A stretch of 64,000 nucleotides of DNA from Cutaneotrichosporon cavernicola (GCF_030864355.1 NC_083397.1:2046001-2110000), one strand, 5' to 3'; counted from the stretch's first letter, positions 1 to 10,790 are shown. A program made the numbers and translations. The notes: generated from the letters alone by a model not told the origin.

Positions 1-1304
1 AACTCGAAGCGCTCCTTGGCATCGTAGCCCTTGACGTTCATGAGCGTGCGGCCGGGGAGCTCCTTCTGGTCGACCTCTAAGTTGGACAGCGAGGTGTTGA
101 GGTAGCAGCACCAGTTGACGAGGCGGTTGGCGCGGTAGATGAGGCCCTTCTCGTGCATGGTGATGAAGCCCTCCTTGACGGCCTCTGAGAGTTCCTGCTG
201 TCAGCTGAAGCGGTCGCCTACTCAGCTAAACTCACAGGTGACATGGTGAAGGCAACGCGGTCCCATGCAAACGAGCCACCGAGGCGGCGCATCTGGTTGG
301 TGATGTTGGCCTGGTACCTAAACCGTCAGCATCATCCCAGCCAGAGCTCGGAATCCACTCACTGGTCCTTCCACTCCCAAACCTTCTCGAGGAACTTCTC
401 GCGGCCGTAGTAGTGCCTAGAGTGGCCCTCAGTCTTCAACAAGCGGTTCTCGACGACAGCCTGGGTAGCAATACCGGCGTGGTCGTAACCGGGGACCCAG
501 ATGGTCGTGTACCCCTGCATACGCTTCCTGGCATGTCAGTGCATCTCAAGTGCAAGGAGACGTACCAGCGAGCCATGGCGTCCTGAATGGCAACAGTGAG
601 AGCGTGGCCGATGTGCAGGTTGCCGGTAACGTTGGGGGGAGGGAAGGTCATGGAGAAGATGCCACGAGGGAGGGGTGACCCGTCCTCCTGGTACTGGGGC
701 TGGAAGAAGCCCTGCTTGTCCCACCAGGCATAGTGCGCCGCCTCGACCTTGACGGGGTCGTAACCGCCGGCCCAGAGGTCGCCTGAGACGTCTGGGGTGT
801 TAGTGTGCCATTGCTAGCATGGGTAACTTACCCTTCTTCTCGCCCTCCGGAGTGGTGTTGACCCACTCCTCGGCGGGCAGCTCGACCTTCTTCTCCTTCT
901 CCTTCTTCTCCTTCTTGGGAGCAGCGGGCTGGGCAGCGGCAGTCGAGGCCTTGGCTGCCTGCTTGGCGGCCTTCTCCGCAAGCTTGGCCGCCTTCTTAGC
1001 TTTGGGTCAGATCCATCTCGACCTTCCTCGAGCACTCACCACCCTTCTTGGAAGGCGCAGAGCTGTCGGTCGGGGTGCTGGCGCCGCTGGCCACGCTCGA
1101 AGTGGCGGGAGTGGCCTCGGGCTGAGGCTTGGTAACCTCCGGGGCCGACATGATTCGTGTGTAGTGGAGGTAACGTGCGTTTAGGGGCAACCGGTTGCCA
1201 GATGCGAGTTGACGGCCGTGATGCGCCGAGGAGGATGGTGAGTTGGAGTAGAGTGCTCTATTGGAGAGCTGTTTTGTAGTTTTAACGAGAAGGTGGCGTA
1301 GCAT
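1..1304 (-). CDS. VAS1: Valyl-tRNA synthetase, N-terminal part, cut by left edge
   Basis: Class Ia aminoacyl-tRNA synthetase that charges tRNA-Val. The spliced product carries the family block [13 protein letters not shown], with the ATP-binding HIGH at about residues 204-207 of the long form, followed by a GYDHAG segment; the KMSKS part lies beyond base 1. Three tiny introns are visible (about 1000-1039, 792-831 and 528-565; 38-40 nt each) and more follow near 195-375. Two in-frame starts exist. ATG at 1304 opens a 51-residue leader with no acidic residue, six Arg and two Lys, resembling a mitochondrial presequence. ATG at 1151 starts the cytosolic form MSAPEV. The first ATG has T at -3 and the second A at -3, which fits leaky scanning. 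A Lys/Ala-rich segment precedes the catalytic core. Family identity is very secure; dual targeting is inference by analogy with yeast VAS1. Confidence 0.95.
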
Positions 1305-1674
1305 ACACCACCTGGGGGTTTGTCAACAACGTTGATAACGTTGTGTGAGATGAGTAAGTCGAGTTGTGATGGTGAGCGAGCACTTTCTTTGACTCGACAC
1401 TGAAATCCAAGCTCAACTCGAGCTGCTTGTTGGTCGTTATCATGGAAAATGACGTGTGTAGCTCGGACGACAGAGTCCTGAAACGCGCGCTCAGATCGGT
1501 TGCTTTGGGTGGTGACGCAGCCAGCCACCAGTGTCAAGTAGGTGGCCGATCGTACCGTCGCGACATTCGGCTTCTGCTCCATTGACACGACAGCTACTCG
1601 CTTCGCTTTCTCAGGCCGAGTCAACGACGATTATCTAGTCTTTTCCCCACGCCCCGGACCGGGACAAGGTCATC
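1305..1674. promoter_or_regulatory. Divergent promoter region between VAS1 and the AP-2 mu gene
   Basis: A 370-bp gap between two divergent starts. No protein-like reading frame or RNA gene was seen. It must hold both 5' UTRs, and its use as a shared promoter is inferred from gene orientation only. Confidence 0.5.
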
Positions 1675-3329
1675 ATGATTTCGGTTCGTGTTACGACCAG
1701 CTTCGGGTTGTGCTGACTCATAGGCATTCTTCATCTTCAACCAGAAGGGCGAGGTAAGCTAGTCTTCCGACTGCTGATGCGCACTATCTGACCTCCAGGT
1801 GCTCATCTCCCGCCTCTTCCGCGCAGACTTAAAGTGCGTTTTGCCACCCGCTGCTGGCTAAGCTGACGGCAGACGCTCGATAGCGGACGTGTTCCGCATC
1901 CAGGTCATCTCGAACCCGGACATCCGATCCCCGATCATCACCCTCGGCTCGACCTCGTTCTTCCATGTTCGCCTCAACAACATATTCGTGGTCGGCGTGA
2001 CCAAGTGAGTTCTGGGGGTAAGAAGCGGCTGACGTGCAGGTGCAATGCGTCGGCGGCACTCGTGTTCGAGTTCCTGTACCGCTTTATCACGGTCTCGCGC
2101 AGCTACTTTGGCAAGCTGGACGAAGAGAGTGTCAAGAACAACTTTGTGTTAATCTACGAACTGCTCGATGAGATCCTCGACTTTGGGTATCCGCAGAACT
2201 CGGAGATCGACACGCTCAAGATGTACATTACGACCGAGGGCATCAAATCGGAGCTGGCCGTTGTGGGTCTTGCCTTCTCAAGCCAAGAGGGAGTTGCTGA
2301 CAGCAGCGCGAGGACTCGGCCAAGATCACGATCCAGGCAACGGGTGCGACGTCATGGCGCCGCGCCGACGTAAAGTACCGCAAGAACGAGGCGTTTGTCG
2401 ACGTCATCGAGACGGTCAACATGTTGATGAGCAAGGACGGTGCGGTGCTGCGCGCCGACGTCGACGGGCAGATCCTCATGCGCGCGTACCTCAGCGGCAT
2501 GCCCGAGTGCAAGTTTGGACTCAACGACAAGCTCGTGCTCGCCAAACATGGCGACAATTCTGTGGCCAAGATGGACAATGCTGTCGAACTCGACGACTGC
2601 CAGTTCCACCAGTGCGTGCGGCTTGGCAAGTTTGACACGGACCGCTCGATCAGCTTCATTCCCCCCGACGGCGAGTTTGAGCTCATGCGCTACCGTTCCA
2701 CTAGCAACATCAACCTTCCCTTCCGATTACAGACCCACGTTACCGAGCCCACAAAGAGCCGCGTCGAGTACACGATCCACCTCAAGGCCGCGTTTGACCA
2801 CAAGCTCAACGCCAACAATGTCGTGCTCCGCATCCCCACGCCACTCAACACGACCAAGGCCGAGGTCAAGGTCGGCGTCGGCAAGGCGAAATACGTCCCG
2901 GCCGACAACGTCATTGTCTGGAAGTGCGTTCCGCTACGGATGAACCCAAACTGACAAACAGGATCCCAAGGATACAGGGGCAGCAGGAGTGCACACTCAC
3001 GGCTGAGGCCGCTCTCGCGATGACGACCCACCGCCAGCCATGGTCACGGCCACCCATCGAGGTTGACTTCTCTGGTACGTGCTTTGTGATGTTTGGTGAA
3101 GAGAGCTAATTGCAGTCGTCATGTACACAGCCTCGGGCCTTCTCGTTCGCTACCTCAAGGTCTTCGACAAGTCAGGAGGTAAGTCGAGTCTGGGTTCTCA
3201 CTGACTCCAAGCCAACTCTACCAAATGGGTGCGATACCTCACAAAGGCCAACGGAACTTACCAGATTCGGGTGAGCCAGAGCCAGAGCACATCAGACAGT
3301 TTGTGAGGCCAGCTGACAGCAGTTCTGAT
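1675..3329 (+). CDS. APM4: AP-2 adaptor complex mu subunit
   Basis: Medium subunit of the clathrin adaptor that selects cargo at the plasma membrane. The N-terminal longin-like domain begins [18 protein letters not shown] after removal of an intron, and continues through [21 protein letters not shown]. The C-terminal mu-homology domain includes the ATGATSWRR block and ends [23 protein letters not shown] and the YQIRF ending fit AP-2 mu better than AP-1 mu. About eight short introns are needed. One is at 2260-2306 (joining KSELA to REDSAK); the last, 3271-3323, places TTC TGA directly after the acceptor and so gives the family C-terminus. Reading through that intron would instead add a short tail ending near 3305. 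Product about 430 residues, the normal family length. The subunit paralogue is assigned from motifs, without an alignment. Confidence 0.92.
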
Positions 3330-3687
3330 ACCCGCTATGTTGATTATGATGTATTATGTGATACTGTGCTGATCGTGAAGACCAGAGATGGGACTGCTCA
3401 GGACAGTTGACTTGCTTTCCTACCGGGTCGACGTCTACGTGCGTCGATGACTTCTGCTTGAAATAGCACCCGAGCTCCACTTTTGCACCTCCGCCTCCCT
3501 GACGTGACCGATTCTCGGCGTGTCCAAATGTTACAGAGTCTTGGATTCCTGAGTTTATGCTATGGCTTCGTGTTGAGTTGTGAAGATGACTACGTGCAGT
3601 GATGCACAGTCTAGCAGGACTAGCTGTGAAGATGTTGAGGGAGTATAGCTAACCAAGTTCTGGGGCATGTAATACAGACGAGGTCGC
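3330..3687. other. Convergent 3' flanks, no gene seen
   Basis: About 360 bp between the stop of the AP-2 mu gene and the stop of the iron permease gene on the opposite strand. Only short shadow reading frames are present. It presumably holds the two 3' UTRs. Confidence 0.5.
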
Positions 3688-5333
3688 CTACTCGTCGGTG
3701 CTCAAGCGTGAACCCGAGCCCTCGGCATGAGGCGGGAGGAGACCCTCCTCCTCGCCCTCCTCACGCTCCACACGACGGCGGGCATACTCGAGCTCCCATC
3801 CTCTCTCAGAGCGGCGGCCGCAGATCTCCGCTCGGCCCTCGTTGTACTTCATGCGGATGAGGGTGCCAATGATGATGAACCAGTACACCTCATACACGCC
3901 GCTGGTCGTTAGCTTGGATGCCAGCGCCTAGTAAGCTCAGACTTACACAGTCCAGTAGGTACCGACGTTGTTCCATCCGACCAGGCTCTGGGCAAGCTGC
4001 CAGAAGCCGCTGTAGCCCTGGTGCCCAGGCTCAGGATTGGCACCCCAGAGCTTCCAGATGTTGTGAGCCACGCGGAATGAACCGGGCCCGTCGCCACCCT
4101 CGGCCGCCGCTGCACCGACATAGTTGATGAAGTACTGGCGCTCTAGCCCGTACGCGGAGCGGCTGGCCAGACCAGCGCCCATCAGGAAGAGGATGACGGA
4201 GGAGAAGGTCGTGAAGCGCTGGAGTGACATCGACTCGGAGCGAGTGAAGAGGGTAACGGCGAGGACGCCGCCGATCAGGAAGCCAGCGAGCGCGCCAGTG
4301 AAGATTGAGAGCGGGGAGCCGGTCAGGCCGATGCCGCCGAGGAAGACGACACCCTCCAAACCCTCACGAAGAACGGTGATAAAAGGAAGGCCGAAGAGGA
4401 TCCAGCCGCGAGCTGCCCGCGCACCCATCTTGCGTTGGCGTCGACGGGTTGATGACGACTTTTGGTCAACACCGGCAGCTCCCTCGACTGCCTGGAGCAA
4501 CTTTAGGCGCCACTTCATGCGTGCGTGAGGAAGACGGAGGAAGGCGAGACCCATGACGAGGATGCTAGTATGTGAGCTGACGCCGTCCTTGTACACCTAC
4601 ATGATGGAGGCGATGCCACACCAGATGCCCTCCCAGAGGTTCTCGGCATCTTGCCAAAGGTCGTGTGCAAAAGTGTAAAACTGCGAGTTAGCATCAAAGC
4701 TGGGGAAGGGGAGGCATGACTGGGGATGCTGTGGAGGAAGGTGGAGGTGACACTGGATTTGTTCACTCACGACATAGAGGAAGATACCACCCACGACGGC
4801 CGCCGCAGCCAGGCCAAGGAGTGCGCCACTCCATACCTGCGCCTTGAGGCTCCGCACCACCTGTTCGCGGTTGTACGGTCCAAACTGATGGCTGGAATGC
4901 TCGTGACCTTCGTCATCCGACAGCTCAAAGCCAGAGTCGAGGGCCCGGTTAGAGTGCGCCGGACTCAGGTTGGGTGAGAGGAGTTGAGGCGGCACGGCAG
5001 GAGCGCGCTCCGAGTTCCGGCGCGCGCTAAAGGTCGAGTAGGTCGCCTCGCCTTGGTCCGCCGCAGCACTGGGGAGGAGTTCTGTGCGCGAGCTACCAGC
5101 GTTGGGCAGACTGCCGAGCGGGAGCGAAGGGATGATCTGCTCGATGAAGCCCAAGAGCACGGCGACTGCGGTCAGCTTTGGGAGCAAGATGGCTTAAGCG
5201 TACTGATGATGCCGGCCTCTAGAGTCTCGCGGAGGGCAATGAAAGCCGCGACCGGCTGGTAATGTTAGCTTTGTTTCGCTCCTGCGGACGGCGTTGGAGT
5301 GCTCACATTGAAGAAATCTGTTGAGGTCGTCAT
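3688..5333 (-). CDS. FTR1: High-affinity iron permease, Ftr1 family
   Basis: Multi-pass iron permease that takes up Fe3+ after oxidation by a multicopper ferroxidase. Splicing gives MTTSTDFFNPVAAFIALRETLEA, with the first REXLE motif (RETLE) in TM1; a second motif, REGLE, lies in LPFITVLREGLEGVVFLGG. The REXLE motifs are known to be essential for transport in this family. A hydrophilic acidic/His loop (SDDEGHEHSSH) separates TM2 from TM3. Hydrophobic segments continue to WFIIIGTLIRMKY, followed by a charged cytosolic tail ending RLSTDE. Introns include ones near 5188-5225 (38 nt) and about 4560-4600 (36 nt), and one just upstream of the GVYEVYW exon. Start 5333 places RETLE close to the N-terminus; an upstream in-frame ATG at 5468 would add an atypical extension. 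No FET3-like gene is nearby. A vacuolar Fth1-type role cannot be excluded. Confidence 0.9.
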
Positions 5334-5632
5334 GGATGTACAGCGGACTTGAGAAGAGGAATGGGCGAGTGTGTGGAAGCAAGTGGCGGGATGTAATATC
5401 GACGCACGTTGCCTAACTGATCTGATTCCTAGTGACGCGCGTGGGGGACAAAGGTGCCAAGATGTCAAGTAGTGAGAATGAGTGGGATGACTGGAGGGCG
5501 GGGCCTATCGGCCGACATCTTCAAGACAAAACGACGTAGGCCATGTCCGAAGATGGTCGAGATGCTTTGACCGGAAGCAAATATAAGGAGAGCCTGGCGT
5601 AGCGTAGCTGGCATCTACGTGCTAATAAATCA

Positions 5633-5666
5633 AGTAACCCGTTTGACTGCAGTAACCCGTTTGACT
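5633..5666. repeat. 18-bp direct repeat, two copies
   Basis: AGTAACCCGTTTGACTGC occurs at 5633-5650 and again, lacking the last two bases, at 5651-5666. The copies are adjacent and identical over 16 bp. Confidence 0.9.
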
Positions 5667-6037
5667 ACACCGGTTCTTGGGGACTGTTAGTCGCCCTGAA
5701 GTGTGAGGTTCTTGGCAGAGCAAGGTGAGAATCAGAGGGACTTGGTAGGGGTATTACAGCAACCAAGCTTAATGTGCCCCCATTCAAGCCACCCCCGCGA
5801 CAATCACAGCTACAAGCATCAGGTTAAGGTACCTCTGTGTTGTAACAGTAGACGTTATACTATAGTATCTCAACAGATCGACAACAGTAACCTTGGCATT
5901 TGCTTTTTAAACCTCACGCGCCGTACCTTGTCACCCGGCCGGGTCTCTTGTCGTTGGTCGCAGGTAGATAGAACGCGGGTCCGGATCCAGTCTCCGCCAG
6001 TTCCGCATCCTCGCTCACGGCATCCAACTCGCACCTT

Positions 6038-6057
6038 CCCCCCCCCCCCCCCCCCCC
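6038..6057. repeat. Poly-C tract of 20 bases
   Basis: An uninterrupted run of 20 C lies about 350 bp upstream of the transporter start. The opposite strand is a 20-base poly-G tract that could form a quadruplex. Run length is prone to sequencing error. Confidence 0.9.
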
Positions 6058-6406
6058 TCCCCTCAAACTTAGTACTCAACTAACTGCACGTTCTACTCCA
6101 CACAACATATATACCTTTTCTCCTCCACTTTTAAACACTACACAGACACACTCTCTCCTTTCCTGAACGCTATAACCGCGGCAGTCAACCAGCACCCGTG
6201 ACATCATCGACGTGGTACAAACTAGGGTCAACGCGATCGCGGTCTGGACAACGCGGCGTACATTGAATTGTGTCACCAAGCTATCGACTTGAATCAATAA
6301 CACTTACAGCTTGGACCCCCAGCAACACCAGCTCTCCATTCCTACTCGCGACCTCACGACCCCACACTCACTCCTCATCACCTTCCTCTGCACAGCCACA
6401 GCATCC

Positions 6407-8267
6407 ATGTCCTCCCCCAGTCCGCCCCTCCTTCCCACCTACTCGCCCCACGGGAGCCCCGTCGACGTCGACGAGCGCGCGTCCCCGATCCACAACCTTC
6501 TCAAGCCGTCGCCGCGCGGCTCGCCTTCGTGGGTTGAAAAGCACGGCAAGAACATGGTGAGCGGGCGCGCACGGACCACTGCCGTGCCGGAAGCCGAAAT
6601 CATGTGCGGGATTGCTGAACCCTACACAGCCGCTCAGCAGAAAGGAGAAGGAAGACGACCCCATCTCGACCAAGCCGTCCCGGGGAATCAACTTGCGCGC
6701 TGCGACCATCAGTGAGCCCACGTTGCCTTTCACGCGCTTGTGCCCAATGCTCATGGATAGTCCCTATCTGGATCGCTCTCTCGTCCACCGTCATCATCTA
6801 CAACAGTGCGTCGCGCTGTTGAACGCATGGGATGCCAGACTGACTTTGACAGAGTACTTGTACTCAAAAGAGCATCTCAACTTCCCATATGTGAGTTACC
6901 ACGCGGAGAATGCCAGCTAACCCGTAGCCAATCTTCATGTGGGTGCCGCGAGACGTGTAGCCGGCTGTCATGTTCCGGACGGGATACACGAAATGATGCT
7001 GACGATTAGCACCTCGTATCATTTGGGATGTGCGGTGAGCTTCAGGTGAGAATGACCGAAGCTGACTGCAGGCCCTTGGTACGCGCGTCCTCCGCCTCAC
7101 CACCAACCTGATGGACGGCCTCGACGAGGTGCCCATGACTGTGAGTTGTAGACTAATGCTGTTGGAGCGTTCACATGCTGACTCTCACACAGCGTGAAGT
7201 CTACGTCAAGCGCATCATTCCCATCGGCATATTATTCTCCGGTTCGCTCATTCTGAGCAACTCAGCGTACTTGACGTGAGTGCAAGGGTTGGGGTTCACG
7301 TCGCCTGTGTGTGCTCCTGGGCGTGAGCCGTCTTCTGCACCTCCGAAGTGGCCACCATGTCATGGAGCACCGCAGCAGCTGGCAACCCGGTCACGAGAGA
7401 CTCCGCTAACAGGCAGGCTCAGCGTCTCCTTCATCCAGATGCTCAAGGCATTCACACCTGTATCCATCGTCCTCATCTCAGCCATCTTCAAAATCCAGGC
7501 GCTGAACCCTAAGCTCCTCGCGACTGTAGTTGTGAGTCGCCTGGGTGGTTTCGGCGACGCTGACGAACAGCTCATCTCTGTCGGCTGCGCGTTATGTTCG
7601 TGCTTTCTTATCGAGGTACTTGACAGCTGACCACAGCCGCGTACGGCGAGCTCCACTTTGAGCTGCTCGGCTTCTTGTTCCAGACCAGCGCGGTGGTGGT
7701 GAGTCATTGATCTTTGGATACAACTGGTGCTAACCATTCAGTTTGAGTCTTCGTGCGTAGCCGACGCGGATGTGGACGGCAATGCTGACCTATAGACGCC
7801 TCGTAATGATCCAGGTCTTGCTGCAGGGGCTCAAGGTGGGTTACAGTTTGCTGACTGCTCTAACCCATACCCAGATGGACCCACTTGTGTCGCTGCACTA
7901 CTACGCGCCCGTCTGCTCCATCATCAATGCCTGTTTCCTGCCCTTCACGGAGGGCCTCAAGCCCTTCCGCGAGATCCCGCGCATCGGCCTTTTCATCATG
8001 TCCACCAACGCGCTGGCAGCATTTGGTCTCAACGTCGCAGCCGTGTTCCTGATCAGCGCCGCGGGCGGCCTAACCCTGACGCTCGCGGGCGTGTTCAAGG
8101 ACATTCTCCTCATCACTGCCAGCGTAGTATTCTTCGGCAGCCCGGTCACGCTGGTACAGGTGTTTGGTGCGTCCATGTTGCTGATCTCGGAAGTGAAGCT
8201 GACGCCAGGCTACTCGCTGGCACTCTCTGGATTGATGATCTACAAGAACGCCGCTGCGAAGAAGTAG
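6407..8267 (+). CDS. Triose-phosphate/nucleotide-sugar transporter family membrane protein
   Basis: Member of the drug/metabolite transporter superfamily, TPT branch, which moves phosphorylated sugars or nucleotide sugars across organelle (often Golgi/ER) membranes. After an N-terminal cytosolic segment rich in Ser/Pro (MSSPSPPLLPTYSPHGS), exons encode ILFSGSLILSNSAYL, LSVSFIQMLKAFTPV, a FESSRLVMIQVLLQG block and a C-terminal bundle with LTLTLAGVFKDILLI and TLVQVFGASMLLIS, all characteristic of the TPT family. At least seven short introns interrupt the first two thirds; the last exon from about 7875 is long. A 32-codon in-frame extension from ATG 6311 is possible, but 6407 has the usual short polar start. 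It ends in KNAAAKK, a dilysine-like C-terminus suggestive of ER/Golgi retrieval (inference). The substrate cannot be told from the sequence. Confidence 0.88.
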
Positions 8268-8406
8268 GTCGCGGAGAGTGCTGTGACTGTAGGAGTAGAC
8301 GCCAATACATAGATGGCTTGTACATGTGCATCGCACGGAATGCATAGGTTGGCTAACATATCCGGCTGAACCCTCTGTGCAAAGTGGCGACATCTAACCA
8401 AACGGA

Positions 8407-8757
8407 CTAGTCGGCTGAGTCTTCTCGGCCACACATGCGCCTGATGTTAGCCTTTTCAGTCACCCACATACCTCTGGAACGGAACAGGAAGCCTCACGGC
8501 TGGCAGCGCCACCCGGGGCCAACGTGACACGGGGCTACTTCCAGATCCTCCGTAGCAGGAGAAGGAACAAACCCCTTGATAAGTAAGCAGAGCCTTTCCT
8601 TGAAGGTCTCGGAGAATATTCTTTCTGTCAGGCCCGAGTTCGAAATGTCGATTGCAATCGCGGCGAAGAAGAAGAAGACTGGGACGAAGACGAAGCACAG
8701 GTGGAGAGCGAACTGGGCCGCGCGGGCGACCGCGCGGACACTGGCGAGGAGGGGCAT
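8407..8757 (-). CDS. Small single-pass membrane protein, unrecognised
   Basis: Two exons, 8440-8407 and 8757-8498, with a 57-nt intron (8441-8497; GTGAGG donor, GCTAACATCAG end), give 97 residues. Without splicing the frame stops at 8494 (87 residues). The N-terminus is basic (MPLLASVRAVARAAQ), followed by one strong hydrophobic segment (about residues 15-37, rich in Phe/Val) and a short polar tail. The splice is supported by a canonical branch point and acceptor but lacks homology support. It is the first of four small membrane-protein genes between 8.4 and 11.4 kb. I do not recognise the family, and no function can be assigned. Confidence 0.45.
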
Positions 8758-8950
8758 GAGTGGTTGTCAGGGTTTAGAGGTTTAGATTGAGAAGAAAACG
8801 TGGGACCCGGTTAAGTAGTGCTGTGGCAGCGCTGTGGGTTGACAGATAAATAACTGCATTATATTGCCCGGTGTGTATTGACCCCATTGTATGTTATTTA
8901 TCATTGATTCCATCATACAAAGTATATATCGCCTCCTACAGTAGCAGCAT

Positions 8951-9412
8951 TCATTTCCTCCACCCGTCGTCCAGTTGGATGCGCTGGGACAAGACGTGCA
9001 TCAAGTACACCTCGTCCTCGGCACTCATCGTATACGGCTCGTCCCATCCGTGGCAGTCCTCGCGCTCCCCGGCCAATGCTTCCAAGCTGGGCACGCACAG
9101 GCGGCTCGTATCCTGCGCCGGCGCTGCATTGTCGTAATTGTCCTCGATAACGACGATGATCTGGATTTTGGGTACACCCGCCGTCCGTCTCGGGCGGCGG
9201 CGGCGTTCCTTACGGCTGCGGGGTAGGTCCCGTGCCCGCGCGATTGAGAGGTACGTATCGTATCGCGAGATGAGTGGTTGTGATTCCGGGCGGCGGAACG
9301 AAATGGCGGCAAAGGAGACGAGGAGCATTCCAGATATGGTGAGGACCAGGATGAAGGAGAGGGGGGAGAGCGTGTCGATGTCGGTGTCGGTTGGGATTGG
9401 GGTGGGAGCCAT
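8951..9412 (-). CDS. Small type-III-like membrane protein, 153 aa, unrecognised
   Basis: A single exon of 153 residues. A short acidic, Pro/Thr-rich N-terminus precedes one hydrophobic segment (about residues 17-39: LSFILVLTISGMLLVSFAAI), then a strongly basic stretch (RSRKERRRRPRR) that by the positive-inside rule puts the C-terminus in the cytosol. The tail is acidic, with a Trp/Tyr-bearing segment near the end. A TATAAA box lies at 9480-9485 on this strand, 68 bp upstream of the ATG, with a CT-rich leader, which supports a genuine promoter. It is divergent from the next small membrane gene. No family recognised. Confidence 0.6.
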   Translation of the reverse strand: MAPTPIPTDTDIDTLSPLSFILVLTISGMLLVSFAAISFRRPESQPLISRYDTYLSIARARDLPRSRKERRRRPRRTAGVPKIQIIVVIEDNYDNAAPAQDTSRLCVPSLEALAGEREDCHGWDEPYTMSAEDEVYLMHVLSQRIQLDDGWRK

Positions 9413-9867
9413 CGTGTAAGGTTTGGGGAATAGATGGAGATGAATTGAAGATGAGAAGATGGGGAGAGTGCAATGTATGTTTATAGGTGGTGCTCACGGC
9501 AGCGTGGGTGTTAGGGCAACAGGGCGGGTTAGAAGCTGGCAGCTGGCTGAGACAGCGGCGTAGTGGCGTGCTGAAAATGGAGGTCAATTGGATCAATTGG
9601 ACTACTTTGCCACTCTGCCCTCCTACCTCGACTGAGTATCATCCTCTTTGGGGATCAACGGAGGGCCGCTACGCCTCACTGCTGTGGGATGTACAGCCTC
9701 CGTACAGATGCAAACAATGTACTGTGCATAGATAGAAACGGTCGGCTGCGGCGCTCTTAAAAGCCATCAAGTGTTGTCTTCCGTTTCATCAACCAACTCT
9801 TAACTCTCAACTCTCAACAAGTAACTTGTCAGGCATCCTCAAACCTGCCCCGCCCCAAACATACACT
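9413..9867. promoter_or_regulatory. Divergent promoter region between two small membrane-protein genes
   Basis: 455 bp, with TATAAA at 9480-9485 serving the minus-strand gene and a CTTAAAAG element near 9755 upstream of the plus-strand gene, followed by a repeated CTCTTAACTCTCAACTCTCAAC-type pyrimidine-rich leader (about 9798-9820). No further gene seen. Confidence 0.5.
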
Positions 9868-10271
9868 ATGCTCCTCGCCTTTGTCCTTGTCTTCGTGGCC
9901 CTCCCGGCCTCCCTCGCCTTTCCCTTCACGACCGACGCAGACATTGCCCGCGCCAACAACTTGGACTATGTCCTACTCGTGGCAGCCTTTTCGCTCCTCT
10001 CCCTCTTCCTTTACCTCTCTGTTGTCGCACGATTCGTCGGCTCAAAGGCCATGCACAGCTGGATGACCAACCGGCTCGAGGAGGTATGAGACATTGTCGT
10101 CTGCATCGACGAATGGGCTGGCCACCTACAAGGGATGTCTTACAGTACACCCCTACTACAGACCCCGACTCTGCCTTAATCCGCCAAGACACGCCGCATC
10201 ATGTGCCCACGTACACGCTGGCTTCTCCGCCGTACTCGCCGACTTTGGGACGCCACGAAACTCTGTGGTGA
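9868..10271 (+). CDS. Small signal-peptide/TM protein, two exons, unrecognised
   Basis: Splicing out 10086-10152 (GTATGA donor, TTACAG acceptor) joins NRLEE to YTPTTDPDSALI and gives about 112 residues; unspliced, the frame stops at once after the donor. It begins MLLAFVLVFVALPASLAFP, a classic signal peptide, then a polar stretch and a TM segment (about residues 33-53, LLVAAFSLLSLFLYLSVVA), and a Pro/Tyr/Thr-rich cytosolic tail with TYTLASPPYSPTLG. An in-frame ATG at 9826 would add 14 residues and bury the signal peptide, so 9868 is preferred. Predicted type I topology. The family is not recognised. Confidence 0.6.
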
Positions 10272-10619
10272 CTTCTGCTGCCGACCCATGCCAAGACGTA
10301 ATTGTAATAGTGACATACAGAATGATGTATTGAGTAGGATTCTACCTCTGTTGCAGTACGTCGTGTGCTCTTCGAATTTGAGGTCACGATACGACAGGAT
10401 ATCTCTAGGGTTGGGCGAGTTCCGAAACATCGCAATGGGGTTTCACTCTGTCTGCTTCTGTTTCACGTCGCGTGACAGTAAATTCATACCCTTGATACCC
10501 ATTCAACAGAAGGTTTGTTTGGACGGGTGCATTGTGCGGGTGGGAGGAACACCAAGAAAGGAAAAGGGTAGGTCGATGGAGACGAGGACGGGTGGCGATG
10601 AATTGGTGCAGAGTACGCG

Positions 10620-10790
10620 CCATTCATTGCATGCTGGTCTTGTTACCAGCCGCTAGTCGGTGTGCCATTCATTGCATGCTGGTCTTGCGACTAGGAACAG
10701 TTAGTGTGCTATTCATTGAATGCTGGTCTTGCGACCAGCGGCTAGTTGGTGTGTCATACTGGTCTTGCGACCAGGAACAGTTAGGCTGTG
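10620..10790. repeat. Tandem 45-bp repeat in alternating A-B-A-B order
   Basis: Copies begin at 10620 (A1, 45 bp), 10665 (B1, 44 bp), 10709 (A2, 45 bp) and 10754 (B2, shortened at its left end). All share CATTCATTGMATGCTGGTC or its remnant. A copies continue with CGCTAGT-type sequence and B copies with GGAACAGTTAG. Each unit carries the inverted repeat CTGGTC-ttgc-GACCAG, perfect in A2 and B2 and degraded in the others. The pattern implies duplication of an older A-B dimer. Confidence 0.85.

Larger units (their letters stand above)
5334..6406. promoter_or_regulatory. Long divergent intergenic region with repeats
   Basis: About 1.07 kb between the divergent permease and transporter starts. 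It contains an 18-bp direct repeat (5633-5666) and a run of 20 C (6038-6057). No convincing coding sequence is present. It probably carries both promoters; I did not find a clear iron-type GATA operator by eye. Confidence 0.5.

Noticed and set aside
8441..8471. 31-nt GTATGT...CTAACATCAG intron in the small membrane-protein gene
   Set aside because: Using GTGAGG at 8497 with the same acceptor gives a 57-nt intron that keeps the reading frame; the 31-nt version leaves the stop at 8494 in place.
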